Numbered from the stretch's first letter, positions 27,914 to 36,334 are shown. The stretch is DNA of 64,000 nucleotides from Rhodoluna sp. (GCA_024641985.1 JAHEBZ010000001.1:202056-266055), one strand, 5' to 3'. Numbers and translations: made by a program. The notes: generated by a model not told the origin, from the sequence alone.

Positions 27914-28855
27914 TTAGCCGTGCAGCAGGGTGTTGAGCACAATGCCAACGCCCTCGCGAGGCAACACCTCAACCCGGCCATTCACCGAGTTTCGACGGAA
28001 TAGCAAGTTGGCAACGCCAGAAAGATCTGAAGCCTTCACCGATCGAGGCTCGCCGCCGTCGACGATCGTCACCTTGGTGCCTGCGGTTACATAAAGTCCG
28101 GCTTCGACAACCGAGTCGTCGCCAATCGAAATGCCAACACCGGCATTTGCGCCAAGCAGTGCGCGGGCACCAATCACCACGCGCTCTTTGCCGCCACCCG
28201 AGAGAGTTCCCATGATCGAGGCTCCGCCGCCAATGTCGCTTCCGTTGCCGACCACAACACCCTGCGAAATGCGGCCTTCAACCATCGATGAGCCCAGGGT
28301 GCCAGCATTAAAGTTCACAAAACCTTCGTGCATGATGGTGGTGCCAGGGCTTAGGTGTGCGCCGAGGCGAACCCGCGAGGCATCTGCAATTCGCACTTTG
28401 CGCGGGGTCACATAATCAACCAAACGCGGAAATTTGTCGATTGCATAAACCGATATTCCGGCTCGAGTAAGCGCGGGGCGTAGGTCATCGAGGTCGTCGA
28501 GTGCAATGGGGCCAACGTTGGTAAAGGCCACGATAGGAAGTGCCGGAATTAGGCCTTCGAGGTTGATGCTATTTGGCTTTACCAAAAGCGTTGAAAGCAA
28601 GTGCAGGCGCAAATAGGCATCTTCTGTGCCCGACACCGGCTGGCTTAGGTCGATCTGGGTGCGAATCGCCTCGATTTTCACGCGGCGGCGCTCATCGGTG
28701 CCGGTTAGGGCAGCCACCTCGGGAGCCAGCGCAGAGCCGTCGTCTGCGCCCAATGCGGGGCTTGGATACCACACGTCAAGAACGGTGCCGTCGTGAGAGA
28801 TGGTGGCGAGGCCGAGGCCCCACGCTTTGGAATCAATAAAGCCTGCTTGAGTCAT
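27914..28855 (-). CDS. dapD: tetrahydrodipicolinate N-succinyltransferase (actinobacterial type)
   Basis: 313 residues. It succinylates tetrahydrodipicolinate in the succinylase branch of lysine and meso-diaminopimelate synthesis. The C-terminal half is a left-handed beta-helix with hexapeptide repeats (RLGAHLSPGTTIMHEGFVNF, then SDIGGGASIMGTLSGGG, ARALLGANAGVGISIGD). The N-terminal half is the actinobacterial form. Start ATG 28855 with TAACCT 7 bases upstream. It is divergent from dapE, whose product acts two steps later; the promoters are 5 bases apart. Confidence 0.95.
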   Translation of the reverse strand: MTQAGFIDSKAWGLGLATISHDGTVLDVWYPSPALGADDGSALAPEVAALTGTDERRRVKIEAIRTQIDLSQPVSGTEDAYLRLHLLSTLLVKPNSINLEGLIPALPIVAFTNVGPIALDDLDDLRPALTRAGISVYAIDKFPRLVDYVTPRKVRIADASRVRLGAHLSPGTTIMHEGFVNFNAGTLGSSMVEGRISQGVVVGNGSDIGGGASIMGTLSGGGKERVVIGARALLGANAGVGISIGDDSVVEAGLYVTAGTKVTIVDGGEPRSVKASDLSGVANLLFRRNSVNGRVEVLPREGVGIVLNTLLHG

Positions 28856-28862
28856 GAGAATA

Positions 28863-28868
28863 AGGTTA
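28863..28868 (-). promoter_or_regulatory. -10 hexamer of dapD (leaderless)
   Basis: TAACCT on the minus strand, 7-base spacer to ATG 28855. Confidence 0.6.
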
Positions 28869-28873
28869 CAAGT

Positions 28874-28879
28874 TAGGCT
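28874..28879 (+). promoter_or_regulatory. -10 hexamer of dapE (leaderless)
   Basis: TAGGCT, 6-base spacer to ATG 28886. The dapD and dapE hexamers are back to back, so the 30-base gap holds both core promoters, whose -35 regions must lie inside the opposite genes. Confidence 0.6.
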
Positions 28880-28885
28880 CGATAC

Positions 28886-29965
28886 ATGGCGCCCGTAACC
28901 CTAAATCTTGAAGCAGATGTTGTTGAACTGACCCGTCAAATCTGCGATATCGAATCTGTCTCTGGCAACGAAACCGAACTTGCCGATGCCATCGAAGCGG
29001 CGTTGAGAAACTATTCTCACCTCGAGGTGCTTCGAGATGGCGATGCCGTAGTGGCCGCCACCAATCTTGGCCGAGCCTCACGCGTAGTAATTGCCGGGCA
29101 TATCGACACCGTTCCGGTTGCCAACAACCTGCCGGTCAAATTTCTGCAGACGGAGCAAGAGCAAATGCTGTGGGGGCGCGGAACCGTTGACATGAAGGCT
29201 GGTGTTGCGGTTCAGTTAAAGCTCGCCGCCACCGTTGCCGAGCCAAACACCGATGTCACCTGGATTTTCTATGACCACGAAGAGGTCGAGGCCAGCAAGA
29301 ATGGCCTTGGGCGGCTGGCCAAAAATCATCCTCGGCTTTTAGAGGCCAGCTTTGCAGTTCTTTGCGAACCGACGAGCGCTCAGGTTGAAGGCGGCTGCAA
29401 CGGCACCATGCGCATCGAGATTCGCACCCACGGCGTTAAGGCTCACTCGGCCAGGCCCTGGATGGGCAAAAACGCAATTCACGCAACCGCCGAAATTTTG
29501 ACCATTTTGGCCAACCACGAAACCGATGAAGTCGAGGTTGACGGCCTGGTTTATCGCGAGAGCCTGAATGCCGTTTTGATCTCGGGTGGCATAGCCACAA
29601 ACGTGATTCCCGATGCCGCTGTGATCACGGTTAACTATCGCTTCGCCCCAAGCAAATCGGTGCAAGATGCCGAGGCTCACTTGCGCAATATTTTTGCCGG
29701 TTTCGATGTAAGCGTCACAGATGCGGCTGCCGGTGCGCGGCCAGGTTTAGACCGCCCAGAGGCCAAGGCATTTGTGGCGGCAACCGCAACCACGGCCAAG
29801 CCCAAGTATGGCTGGACAGACGTGGCGCGCTTTAGCGACCTTGGTGTGCCAGCCGTGAATTATGGGCCGGGTGACCCAAGCAAAGCTCACGCCGATGACG
29901 AAGGCGTGCCGGTTAGCCAAATTTATGCGTGCGAAAACGGCCTTAGGGCATGGTTAATCGCCTAG
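28886..29965 (+). CDS. dapE: succinyl-diaminopimelate desuccinylase
   Basis: 359 residues, M20 metallohydrolase. It removes succinate from N-succinyl-LL-diaminopimelate. Zinc-site motifs: AGHIDTVPV (about residue 70), GRGTVDMKAGVAVQ, YDHEEVEA with the catalytic and bridging glutamates, LCEPTS, and a late NYGPGDPSKAHADDE. The lid/dimer domain begins near GGCNGTMRIEI and holds GVKAHSARPW. Divergent from dapD, so both lysine-branch genes can respond together. Confidence 0.95.
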   Translation: MAPVTLNLEADVVELTRQICDIESVSGNETELADAIEAALRNYSHLEVLRDGDAVVAATNLGRASRVVIAGHIDTVPVANNLPVKFLQTEQEQMLWGRGTVDMKAGVAVQLKLAATVAEPNTDVTWIFYDHEEVEASKNGLGRLAKNHPRLLEASFAVLCEPTSAQVEGGCNGTMRIEIRTHGVKAHSARPWMGKNAIHATAEILTILANHETDEVEVDGLVYRESLNAVLISGGIATNVIPDAAVITVNYRFAPSKSVQDAEAHLRNIFAGFDVSVTDAAAGARPGLDRPEAKAFVAATATTAKPKYGWTDVARFSDLGVPAVNYGPGDPSKAHADDEGVPVSQIYACENGLRAWLIA

Positions 29966-30022
29966 ATTCAGTCACCCTTTCATCTCGATTTGGTCAAAAG
30001 TAGCTATTAAACAAATTTTCGG

Positions 30023-30050
30023 TTTACGACTCATTTGCCCGTGAGATAAT
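30023..30050 (+). promoter_or_regulatory. promoter of the DUF3117 gene
   Basis: -35 TTTACG (30023-30028), 16-base spacer, -10 GATAAT (30045-30050) with an upstream TGA. Unlike its neighbours it has a leader of about 35 bases and a ribosome site. Confidence 0.5.
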
Positions 30051-30092
30051 AGAAGTTCGGCAGTGAAGCCAGTAATTCAAGGAGTTTTATCA

Positions 30093-30266
30093 ATGGCAGC
30101 AATGAAGCCACGCACCGGCGACGGGCCAATGGAGGCAGAACGCGAACCTCGCGGTCTAATTATTCTTCGAGTTCCTCTAGAAGGCGGCGGCCGTCTTGTA
30201 GTCTCTGTGAACGAAGAAGAAGCAAAAAACCTTCACCAGGTTCTAGCGGGAGTCGTAAAGCAGTAG
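30093..30266 (+). CDS. DUF3117 small protein
   Basis: 57 residues from ATG 30093, starting MAAMKPRTGDGPMEAE, the near-invariant opening of DUF3117, followed by RVPLEGGGRLVVSVNEEE. It is a tiny beta-rich protein found almost throughout actinobacteria; function unknown. A GGAG ribosome site lies upstream; an earlier in-frame start at 30063 would break the conserved N-terminus. It is flanked by dapE upstream and a strong bidirectional terminator downstream, so it is its own transcription unit and probably well expressed. Confidence 0.93.
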   Translation: MAAMKPRTGDGPMEAEREPRGLIILRVPLEGGGRLVVSVNEEEAKNLHQVLAGVVKQ

Positions 30267-30275
30267 TCCGTTCTA

Positions 30276-30317
30276 ATCAAAAAAACCGGTCAGTGATGAC
30301 CGGTTTTTTTTTGATTT
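30276..30317. terminator. strong bidirectional terminator after the DUF3117 gene
   Basis: AATCAAAAAAACCGGTCA paired with TGACCGGTTTTTTTTTGATT around a GTGA loop. Long A and T runs on both sides serve DUF3117 and the converging O-methyltransferase gene. Confidence 0.92.
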
Positions 30318-30340
30318 AACTCTTGGTGTGCTTTTGACTC

Positions 30341-30973
30341 TTAGCGAACGCGTTTGCTGGCAATCAGTAGGCCATCGCCTACAGGCGAAAGAACGGTTAC
30401 GAAGTCATCGTTGCTATTGAAGAATCGAAGCACGTCGCGGTAAACCCCAGTTGCGTCATCGCGCATGGCAGGGTCTGGCACTCTGTCTCGCCAAAGGGCG
30501 TGGGCGATAACCACAACCCCGCCCGGGCGAAGCAATCTAGAGGCCTCGTGCAACTGAGCTTCGAGGCTCTCGCGGTCGGCGTCCAGAAACACCAGGTCAT
30601 AGGCGGCGTCGGCCATGTTCGACATAACTTCGTTTGCTTTACCCGTGATGATTCGGGTGCGATTCGCGGCAATCTTGGCTTCTGCGAAGGCGTGTCTGGC
30701 GGCATCCTGGGTTTCTGGTTCGCTATCGATTGTTGCCAGAACGGCGTTTGCAGAGCCGCTTAGCAGCCAAAAGCCCGAAACACCTGTGCCTGTGCCAGCC
30801 TCGACGATGGCTTTAGCGCCAAGCGCCGAAACCAAAAGAGCAAGGTGAGCGCCAACGCTTGGCGTGATGCACTCAACGCCTAGTTCTTCCGCCCGACCTC
30901 GAGCAAGCGTGATCGGTTCGTTCTCAGAAACGAAGTCTTCGCTGAATTTCCAGCTGCTGATTTTGTCTACCAT
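30341..30973 (-). CDS. class I O-methyltransferase (SAM-dependent)
   Basis: 210 residues from ATG 30973, which has AAGGAG 7 bases upstream; an earlier start at 31075 would overlap tatB. Features of the catechol-OMT-like family: ITPSVGAHLALLV, motif I IVEAGTGTGVSGFWLL (about residue 58), LATIDSEPE, and the metal-binding DLVFLDADRESLEAQL. The substrate is unknown. In Mycobacterium the orthologous gene is followed by sigE, rseA, htrA and then tatB; here it is directly divergent from tatB. Confidence 0.9.
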   Translation of the reverse strand: MVDKISSWKFSEDFVSENEPITLARGRAEELGVECITPSVGAHLALLVSALGAKAIVEAGTGTGVSGFWLLSGSANAVLATIDSEPETQDAARHAFAEAKIAANRTRIITGKANEVMSNMADAAYDLVFLDADRESLEAQLHEASRLLRPGGVVVIAHALWRDRVPDPAMRDDATGVYRDVLRFFNSNDDFVTVLSPVGDGLLIASKRVR

Positions 30974-31031
30974 TGGCACTCCTTGCTCAAAGCATAGAGC
31001 GGCAGATGCTCTTTGCTCGTCAGCTAAGCGG

Positions 31032-31037
31032 TAATCT
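31032..31037 (+). promoter_or_regulatory. -10 hexamer of tatB (leaderless)
   Basis: TAATCT, 6 bases before GTG 31044. Confidence 0.6.
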
Positions 31038-31043
31038 GAAAGG

Positions 31044-31391
31044 GTGTTTGGACTAAGCGGCGAGAAACTCCTCATCTTGGGGCTAATTGCCGTGTTTGTT
31101 TTGGGCCCAGACCGCCTGCCAACCTATGCCAAACAGTTTGCCAATTTGGTTAAGTCGGTTCGGCGCATGGCAGAGGGCGCCAAAGGCCAGTTAGAAAACG
31201 AGATTGGCGAAGAGCTCGACTGGAAGAAACTCGACCCTCGCCAATACGACCCGCGTCGAATTATTCGCGAAGCGTTGGTCGAAGATATTGAGCCAGCGGC
31301 ACCCTCGACTGCGCTGAACAAACCTAAGGTTCAGGCTCAGCCGCCGCTAGGCCAGGGTGAACGCGCGCCGTTCGACTCTGAGGCTACTTAG
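31044..31391 (+). CDS. tatB: Sec-independent protein translocase subunit TatB
   Basis: 115 residues. The short N-terminal membrane helix starts MFGLSGEKLLILGLIAVFVL and ends with GPDRLP, followed by an amphipathic helix (YAKQFANLVKSVRRMAEGAK) and a polar, disordered tail. Glu at position 7 and the GP hinge are TatB hallmarks. With TatC it recognises twin-arginine substrates for folded-protein export. Leaderless GTG start. The last 4 bases overlap the end of the converging aldehyde dehydrogenase gene. No tatC or tatA is in the window. Confidence 0.92.
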   Translation: MFGLSGEKLLILGLIAVFVLGPDRLPTYAKQFANLVKSVRRMAEGAKGQLENEIGEELDWKKLDPRQYDPRRIIREALVEDIEPAAPSTALNKPKVQAQPPLGQGERAPFDSEAT

Positions 31392-32911
31392 CCAATTCGC
31401 TTCAAAATCTTTTGTAAGGCATTCATCAAAGGTGCCATGCGGTTGTAGTCGCGACCGCGCGTGGGAAGTTTGAGTAACCCGCTGGCAACACCAATTGTTT
31501 TGGCTTCGGTGAATTTGAGTAGACCGCCCGGGCCATTGCGGCGCCCCAGGCCAGATGCCTTCATGCCGCCCATCGGCGACTCCATCGAGGCAAAGCTGGC
31601 TCGGAAGCCTTCGTTAATATTTATGCTGCCGGCATGCAGCTGAGCGGCAACTTTTAGAGCCTCTTTTTTGGGGCCGACCACCGAGGCGTTGAGGCCATAT
31701 TCGGTGTCGTTGGCCAACTCGATTGCCTCTTCGATGCCTTCGTAACCTTCAACATCTAGCACCGGGCCGAACACCTCTTGGCGAGCCATTTTTGCGATCT
31801 GTCTGACCTCTGAAACGACAGTGGGCGCATAGAAATATGGGCCAAGCTCGGGCAAGGCTTTGCCTCCGGAAACCACCACGGCTCCGTTTTCGACCGCATC
31901 TTCGATGAAGCCCGAGACGCGCGCTAATTGGGCTGCGCTGGTGAGAGAACCAACATCGAAGCTGAAGTCGCTTGAGCGACCCACCTTGAGCGACTCGGTG
32001 GTGACTCTAAGTGCATCGATGAATTCGGCCTTTAGCTCGTTTGGAACATAAACGCGTTCTATCGAAACGCAAAGTTGGCCGGCCGAGCCGAATGCGCCGG
32101 CAGCCACCAATTCAGCCGTTTTCTTAAGGTTTGCGCCTCGCAAAATGATCATTGGGTTTTTGCCGCCGAGCTCGAGCGAGCAACCAATTAGGCGGCTAGC
32201 CGCCCGCTGGGCAACCCTGCGCCCGGTTGCGGTAGAGCCGGTGAACGCAACATAGTCGACGTGGTCGACAAGTGCATTGCCCACGAGCTCACCATCGCCA
32301 ACCACGATTTGCCAAAGGTCGTGCGGGATGCCTGCCTCGATGGCCAAATGCCTGGCAAACAAGACAGTTAAAGCGGTTTGATTATCGGCCTTTTGAACCA
32401 CGGCATTACCGGCAACCAGGGCTGGCACAACATCGAGCATGGTTAGGGCCAATGGGTAGTTCCACGGGGTAACCACGCCAACGGTGCCTACCGGAACCTG
32501 ATCTACGAAGGTTTTGGTAAGCGCCGGAATGCCTGCTTTGGTGCGGCGCTGGCCAAGAGTTTTGCCGGCGATTTTGGCAAAGTAACGTGGTGCCGAAATT
32601 GCACCCGAGCACTCTTCGAACGCGTGCGCCCGGGTTTTGCCGGTTTCTAGTTGAAGGAGGTCGAGCAATTTGGCCTGATTTTCGAGCAACAGATCGGTGA
32701 GGCGCAGCATAATTTTGCTGCGTTCGAAAATTGGTGTTTGGGCCCAACTTTGCGCTGCCGATCGAGCGATTGCAACTGTGTCGACAACTTGATCAAGATC
32801 GAGTTGCGGCAAATCATATATTTTTTTGCCGTTGTTGGGGTTGATCACAGCGTGTGTTGTGGTGGTCTCAGGGAGGTGCCTAAGCAGGGTTGCAATGCTG
32901 GTTTCGCTCAT
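31388..32911 (-). CDS. succinate-semialdehyde dehydrogenase-type aldehyde dehydrogenase
   Basis: 507 residues, NAD(P)-dependent aldehyde dehydrogenase superfamily. Catalytic glutamate context LELGGKNPMI and catalytic cysteine in GSAGQLCVSIERV are intact, as are VTPWNYPLALTM and AFTGSTATGRRVA. The overall resemblance is to actinobacterial succinic-semialdehyde dehydrogenases (GabD2-like), which feed succinate into the TCA cycle; the substrate is inference. A leaderless TAGAGT lies 6 bases before ATG 32911. Separated by 35 bases from mrp on the same strand; it has its own promoter. Confidence 0.85.
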   Translation of the reverse strand: MSETSIATLLRHLPETTTTHAVINPNNGKKIYDLPQLDLDQVVDTVAIARSAAQSWAQTPIFERSKIMLRLTDLLLENQAKLLDLLQLETGKTRAHAFEECSGAISAPRYFAKIAGKTLGQRRTKAGIPALTKTFVDQVPVGTVGVVTPWNYPLALTMLDVVPALVAGNAVVQKADNQTALTVLFARHLAIEAGIPHDLWQIVVGDGELVGNALVDHVDYVAFTGSTATGRRVAQRAASRLIGCSLELGGKNPMIILRGANLKKTAELVAAGAFGSAGQLCVSIERVYVPNELKAEFIDALRVTTESLKVGRSSDFSFDVGSLTSAAQLARVSGFIEDAVENGAVVVSGGKALPELGPYFYAPTVVSEVRQIAKMARQEVFGPVLDVEGYEGIEEAIELANDTEYGLNASVVGPKKEALKVAAQLHAGSININEGFRASFASMESPMGGMKASGLGRRNGPGGLLKFTEAKTIGVASGLLKLPTRGRDYNRMAPLMNALQKILKRIG

Positions 32912-32917
32912 GCCACA

Positions 32918-32923
32918 ACTCTA
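32918..32923 (-). promoter_or_regulatory. -10 hexamer of the aldehyde dehydrogenase gene (leaderless)
   Basis: TAGAGT on the minus strand, 6-base spacer to ATG 32911. Confidence 0.55.
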
Positions 32924-32946
32924 AGCATCAGAGGCGACATTTCGAC

Positions 32947-34032
32947 CTAAAGAACCGAGAGTCCCAGCTTTTTTCCGGCTAGGCCAATGCGATCGGCGGC
33001 AATTTTTTTTGCAACATCGATAATCACTTTGGCGGCAGGGTCGAGAGCATCTGAAACCACAATCGGCACGCCGTCATCCGAACCTTCACGCAAGGCGATA
33101 GAAAGCGGAATTTGGCCAAGTAGCTCAACCGGGCCACCCGAAATTGCGCTAAGTCTGGATGCGACCGCCTGACCTCCGCCAGAGCCGAAGAGTTCTAATC
33201 TTGAGCCATCGGGCTGCACAAGCCAAGCCATGTTTTCGATCACGCCAAACACTGTTTGACCGGTTTGCAAGCCAACCGAGCCCGAGCGCTCGGCAACCTC
33301 GGCTGCGGCAACCTGCGGTGTTGTAACAACGATGGTTTTGGCGGTCGGCAAAAGCTGACCAAGGCTGATTGCAACATCACCGGTGCCCGGTGGCAAATCG
33401 ACCAGCAAAAAATCGAGGTCGCCCCAATAAACATCGCACAAAAATTGTTCGATGGCGCGGTGTAGCATTGGGCCGCGCCAGGCCACCGGCGCATTGTTTT
33501 CAAGAAACATTCCGATCGAGATTACTTTTAGGCCGGTTGCCGTAACCGGCGGCAAAATCATCTCGTCAACCCGAGTCGGTTTATCGGTTAGGCCCAGCTG
33601 CCCCGGAATTGAAAATCCAAAAATATCGGCGTCTACCAAGCCAACTCGATGCCCAAATTGGCTCAGCGCAACCGCCAAATTGGCAGTAACCGAAGACTTG
33701 CCAACCCCGCCTTTGCCCGAACCAACAAGATAGACCCGAGTTAAAGTTTCTTGGCCAAAAGGGTTGGTTCTTGGCGGTTTGCCGGCCCTCAGCTTGGTCT
33801 TTAAAGCATCACGCTCGGCCTGGTTCATCACCGCCATTTTTACCGTAAGGCCAAGCGGCCTCACTGCGGCAATCACATCTGCTTCAATTCTTTTTGCGGC
33901 TGGGCAACCGGCCACAGTCAACTTAACTGTTACGCAGTCGCCATCAATCTCGATCATGTCGAGTTCGGTGAGTGGCAGTCGAAGCTCGGGGTCGATCACC
34001 TGCGACAAAGCACCAAGGGCGGCCTCGGTCAT
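32947..34032 (-). CDS. mrp: Mrp/NBP35-family iron-sulfur carrier ATPase
   Basis: 361 residues: an N-terminal MIP18-like domain (VIDPELRLPLTELDMI and AGCPAAKRIEADV, one cysteine) and a C-terminal P-loop domain with the deviant Walker A GSGKGGVGKSSVTANLA (about residues 103-119) and LLVDLPPGTGDVAISL. The protein carries or delivers Fe-S clusters, relevant to IlvD and LeuC here. The CxxC usual in proteobacterial Mrp after ENM is absent (ENMAWLVQPDGS), which I believe is normal for actinobacteria. ATG overlaps the stop of the DUF1003 gene (ATGA). Confidence 0.93.
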   Translation of the reverse strand: MTEAALGALSQVIDPELRLPLTELDMIEIDGDCVTVKLTVAGCPAAKRIEADVIAAVRPLGLTVKMAVMNQAERDALKTKLRAGKPPRTNPFGQETLTRVYLVGSGKGGVGKSSVTANLAVALSQFGHRVGLVDADIFGFSIPGQLGLTDKPTRVDEMILPPVTATGLKVISIGMFLENNAPVAWRGPMLHRAIEQFLCDVYWGDLDFLLVDLPPGTGDVAISLGQLLPTAKTIVVTTPQVAAAEVAERSGSVGLQTGQTVFGVIENMAWLVQPDGSRLELFGSGGGQAVASRLSAISGGPVELLGQIPLSIALREGSDDGVPIVVSDALDPAAKVIIDVAKKIAADRIGLAGKKLGLSVL

Positions 34033-34544
34033 TTGGCTTTTTTGGTTGGCTTGGTGCTCTCGCCGCGCAGTTCTTCCAAGAGTTCGGCCATCAAGTCGCG
34101 CAACTCATCGCGCACAAAATCTTTGGTGGCAAGTTCTTCCATGCCAATCCGCAGGGCAACCACTTCGCGCGCCAAATATTCGGTGTCGGCCAGGTTGCGT
34201 TCCGCTCGCTGGCGATCTTGCTCAAACTGCACGCGGTCGCGGTCATCCTGGCGGTTTTGCGCCAACAAAATTAGCGGCGCTGCATAGGATGCCTGCATCG
34301 AAAGAATCAATGTCAAAAGCGTGAAGTTGGTGGCTCGCGGGTCAAACTGGCTTGGGCCGGGCATCAGGGTGTTCCAGGTTAGCCAGATCACCACAATCAG
34401 GGTCATCCAAATTAAAAATTGACCGGTGCCCATGGCGCGCGCAAATGATTCGGACGCGCGACCAAATTGTTCGGCGTTGAATGCAACCTTAGGAACCAGG
34501 CGCTGACGAGCACGCAGTGGAGAATCTAGGCGGTCTTTAGCCAT
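34029..34544 (-). CDS. DUF1003 membrane protein
   Basis: 171 residues with two membrane helices: about 41-60 (FLIWMTLIVVIWLTWNTL) and about 72-94 (NFTLLTLILSMQASYAAPLI), the second ending in the conserved ILLAQNRQDDRDR. A charged coiled-coil-like cytoplasmic tail follows. Function unknown. It is locked between the MgtE_N/CBS gene and mrp by one- and four-base overlaps, a conserved actinobacterial trio, which suggests a link to magnesium or cation homeostasis. Confidence 0.9.
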   Translation of the reverse strand: MAKDRLDSPLRARQRLVPKVAFNAEQFGRASESFARAMGTGQFLIWMTLIVVIWLTWNTLMPGPSQFDPRATNFTLLTLILSMQASYAAPLILLAQNRQDDRDRVQFEQDRQRAERNLADTEYLAREVVALRIGMEELATKDFVRDELRDLMAELLEELRGESTKPTKKAK

Positions 34545-35785
34545 CAGTGCGCCTCCTCTTCGGTGCGCCAGTCGTCGGGCAATAGGTGGTCGAGCACGTC
34601 GTCTACGGTAACCACGCCAATTAGGTGGTGCTGGTCGTCGACAACTGGCAGAGCAACCAGGTTGTAGTTTGCAAAGGTTCGGTGAATTACCGAGATGTGG
34701 GTGTCAGCCTTGACCGGCTCAAGTTCGGTGTCGAGAAGAGAACCTAGGCGTTCGTGTGGCGGGTAGCGCAGCATCTTTTGAAAGTGCACGGTGCCCAAAT
34801 ACCGGCCAGTCGCCACCTCGTAGGGCGGCAAAGTCACAAATACTGATGCGGCAAGAACTGGTGAAACATCTTTGCGGCGAATTAGCGCCATCGCTTCGGC
34901 AACGGTTGCATCGGCGGCACAAATGATCGGTTCGGTGGTCATCAAACCGCCGGCAGTAAATTCATCGAACTGCATCAACATACGAATGTCGTCGGCTTCT
35001 TCTTCATCCATCAGATCAAGAATTGCCTCGGTTCGCTCGGCCGGCAGGTTTGCCATAAGGTCGGCTGCATCGTCGGGCTCCATCAGGTCAAGAACTTCGG
35101 CGGCACGTTCGTCGTCGAGTTCCGTGATGATGTCAATCTGCTCGTCTTCGGGCAACTCTTCGAGAACATCGGCCAAGCGCTCGTCATCGAGCTCTTCGGC
35201 AACCTCGATCATGCGCTCATCTGGCAGGTCAAGCAGCGCACTAGCCAAGTCGGCAGGGCGCATTTCTGAATAGGTGGCAATCAGTGCCTGCGCGCTTTGG
35301 CCCTCTTCGCCCTTGTCTTCTTCGGTTACCTGTTCCCAGGCGGCAAACAACGTGGCACCCCGGGCAAACGGCGATGAAGAGGTTTTGGGGCGGCGAAGAA
35401 ACAGCTCAGAGATGAGCCAATCGCGGGTTTTGTTTTGTTCAACGGCCAAATCTTCGATGCCGGCTTCGCCAGACCCATCGAGCAGTCGAACTTTGCGGCC
35501 CAAAATTTCGGCAATAACCCGAACCTCTTGGCCGCGTTGAGTAAAGCGGCGAAGGTCAATCAGGCCAGTTGTAATAACCTGGCCGGGGTTGATCGATGTA
35601 ACTCGGCTGATCGGCACAAACACTCGTCGGCGACCGCTAATTTCGACAAGCAGGCCAGAAACCTTAGGGGCACCCGATTTACGGTAGGCCACAAGAACGT
35701 CGATGACTTTTCCTACGCGGTCTCCCGCTGGGTCAAAGACGCCACAGCCAGCCAATCTGGCCACGAATACTCGCGTTGCGCTCAC
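34544..35785 (-). CDS. soluble MgtE_N-CBS domain protein with PRC-barrel-like N-terminus
   Basis: 413 residues. Residues about 1-110 look like a PRC-barrel region (VFDPAGDRVGKVIDV, VFVPISRV). Residues about 165-275 are the MgtE intracellular superhelix, rich in ELDDERLADVLEELPEDE-type repeats. Residues about 280-405 are a CBS pair (GGLMTTEPI, VVDDQHHLIGVVTVDDVLDH). It has the Mg-sensing part of MgtE but no membrane channel, so it should act as a cytosolic Mg sensor or partner, perhaps of the adjacent DUF1003 protein (inference). GTG 35785 with a leaderless TAAGGT 6 bases away. Confidence 0.88.
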   Translation of the reverse strand: MSATRVFVARLAGCGVFDPAGDRVGKVIDVLVAYRKSGAPKVSGLLVEISGRRRVFVPISRVTSINPGQVITTGLIDLRRFTQRGQEVRVIAEILGRKVRLLDGSGEAGIEDLAVEQNKTRDWLISELFLRRPKTSSSPFARGATLFAAWEQVTEEDKGEEGQSAQALIATYSEMRPADLASALLDLPDERMIEVAEELDDERLADVLEELPEDEQIDIITELDDERAAEVLDLMEPDDAADLMANLPAERTEAILDLMDEEEADDIRMLMQFDEFTAGGLMTTEPIICAADATVAEAMALIRRKDVSPVLAASVFVTLPPYEVATGRYLGTVHFQKMLRYPPHERLGSLLDTELEPVKADTHISVIHRTFANYNLVALPVVDDQHHLIGVVTVDDVLDHLLPDDWRTEEEAH

Positions 35786-35791
35786 CCTTCA

Positions 35792-35797
35792 ACCTTA
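35792..35797 (-). promoter_or_regulatory. -10 hexamer of the MgtE_N/CBS-DUF1003-mrp operon (leaderless)
   Basis: TAAGGT on the minus strand, 6-base spacer to GTG 35785. Confidence 0.55.
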
Positions 35798-35830
35798 GAC
35801 GAGTAGCCACTGCCGTGCCAGAATGGTTAG

Positions 35831-36334
35831 GTGAACAACAATCGACGAAGCGCCAAAAGCCAGCCAACCGTTATGCCGCAGGGTGAGGTGGTTGCCGATT
35901 TCAAAGATTATCAAGCTGCAGTTGCGTTCGTCGAAAACTTGATTGCACACAACTTTCCGGCGGGTGCCGTGGCAATCGTTGGCTCAGACCTTCGAACCGT
36001 AGAACGGGTTCGAGCAAAAATGAGTTACGCCAAGGTGGCGCTCGGTGGTGCCACCACCGGAGCATGGCTTGGTTTGATTATCGGTTTGATTTTTGGTTCG
36101 GGCGCTTCCGACCCAGCTAACGCAGGCGAACTGACCTCGGTTGAGTCGGCATTTTCGGCCGTAATTATTGGAGCCGGCATCGGCATGCTGTTCAACGTGA
36201 TTCGCTTTGCGATGGCGCGCAACAAGCGCGGATTCATTTCAAGTTCAAACGTGGTGGCAAGCAAATACCAGGTGCAGGTTCCGGGAGACTTAGCCGATCA
36301 AGCTAAGGCCATTCCAGATCATTCCGCTAACTGA
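35831..36334 (+). CDS. general stress protein 17M-like membrane protein
   Basis: 167 residues. The N-terminal segment GEVVADFKDYQAAVAFVENL and VAIVGSDLRTVERV resembles the YflT/GSP17M domain of heat-induced stress proteins. A glycine-rich hydrophobic pair follows (about 72-90 GATTGAWLGLIIGLIFG and 108-124), as in actinobacterial membrane versions. Function unknown. GTG start; CAGAAT, a one-base variant of the local -10, lies 6 bases upstream. Divergent from the MgtE_N/CBS gene; its last 8 bases overlap the end of the converging aminopeptidase gene. Confidence 0.8.
   Translation: MNNNRRSAKSQPTVMPQGEVVADFKDYQAAVAFVENLIAHNFPAGAVAIVGSDLRTVERVRAKMSYAKVALGGATTGAWLGLIIGLIFGSGASDPANAGELTSVESAFSAVIIGAGIGMLFNVIRFAMARNKRGFISSSNVVASKYQVQVPGDLADQAKAIPDHSAN

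Noticed and set aside
30974-31075. N-terminal 34-residue extension of the O-methyltransferase
   Set aside because: It would overlap the tatB start on the other strand; ATG 30973 has an ideal AAGGAG site.
32947-34032. Absence of CxxC in Mrp as loss of Fe-S function
   Set aside because: The N-terminal MIP18-like cysteine and deviant Walker A remain, and I believe actinobacterial Mrp proteins usually have this form.
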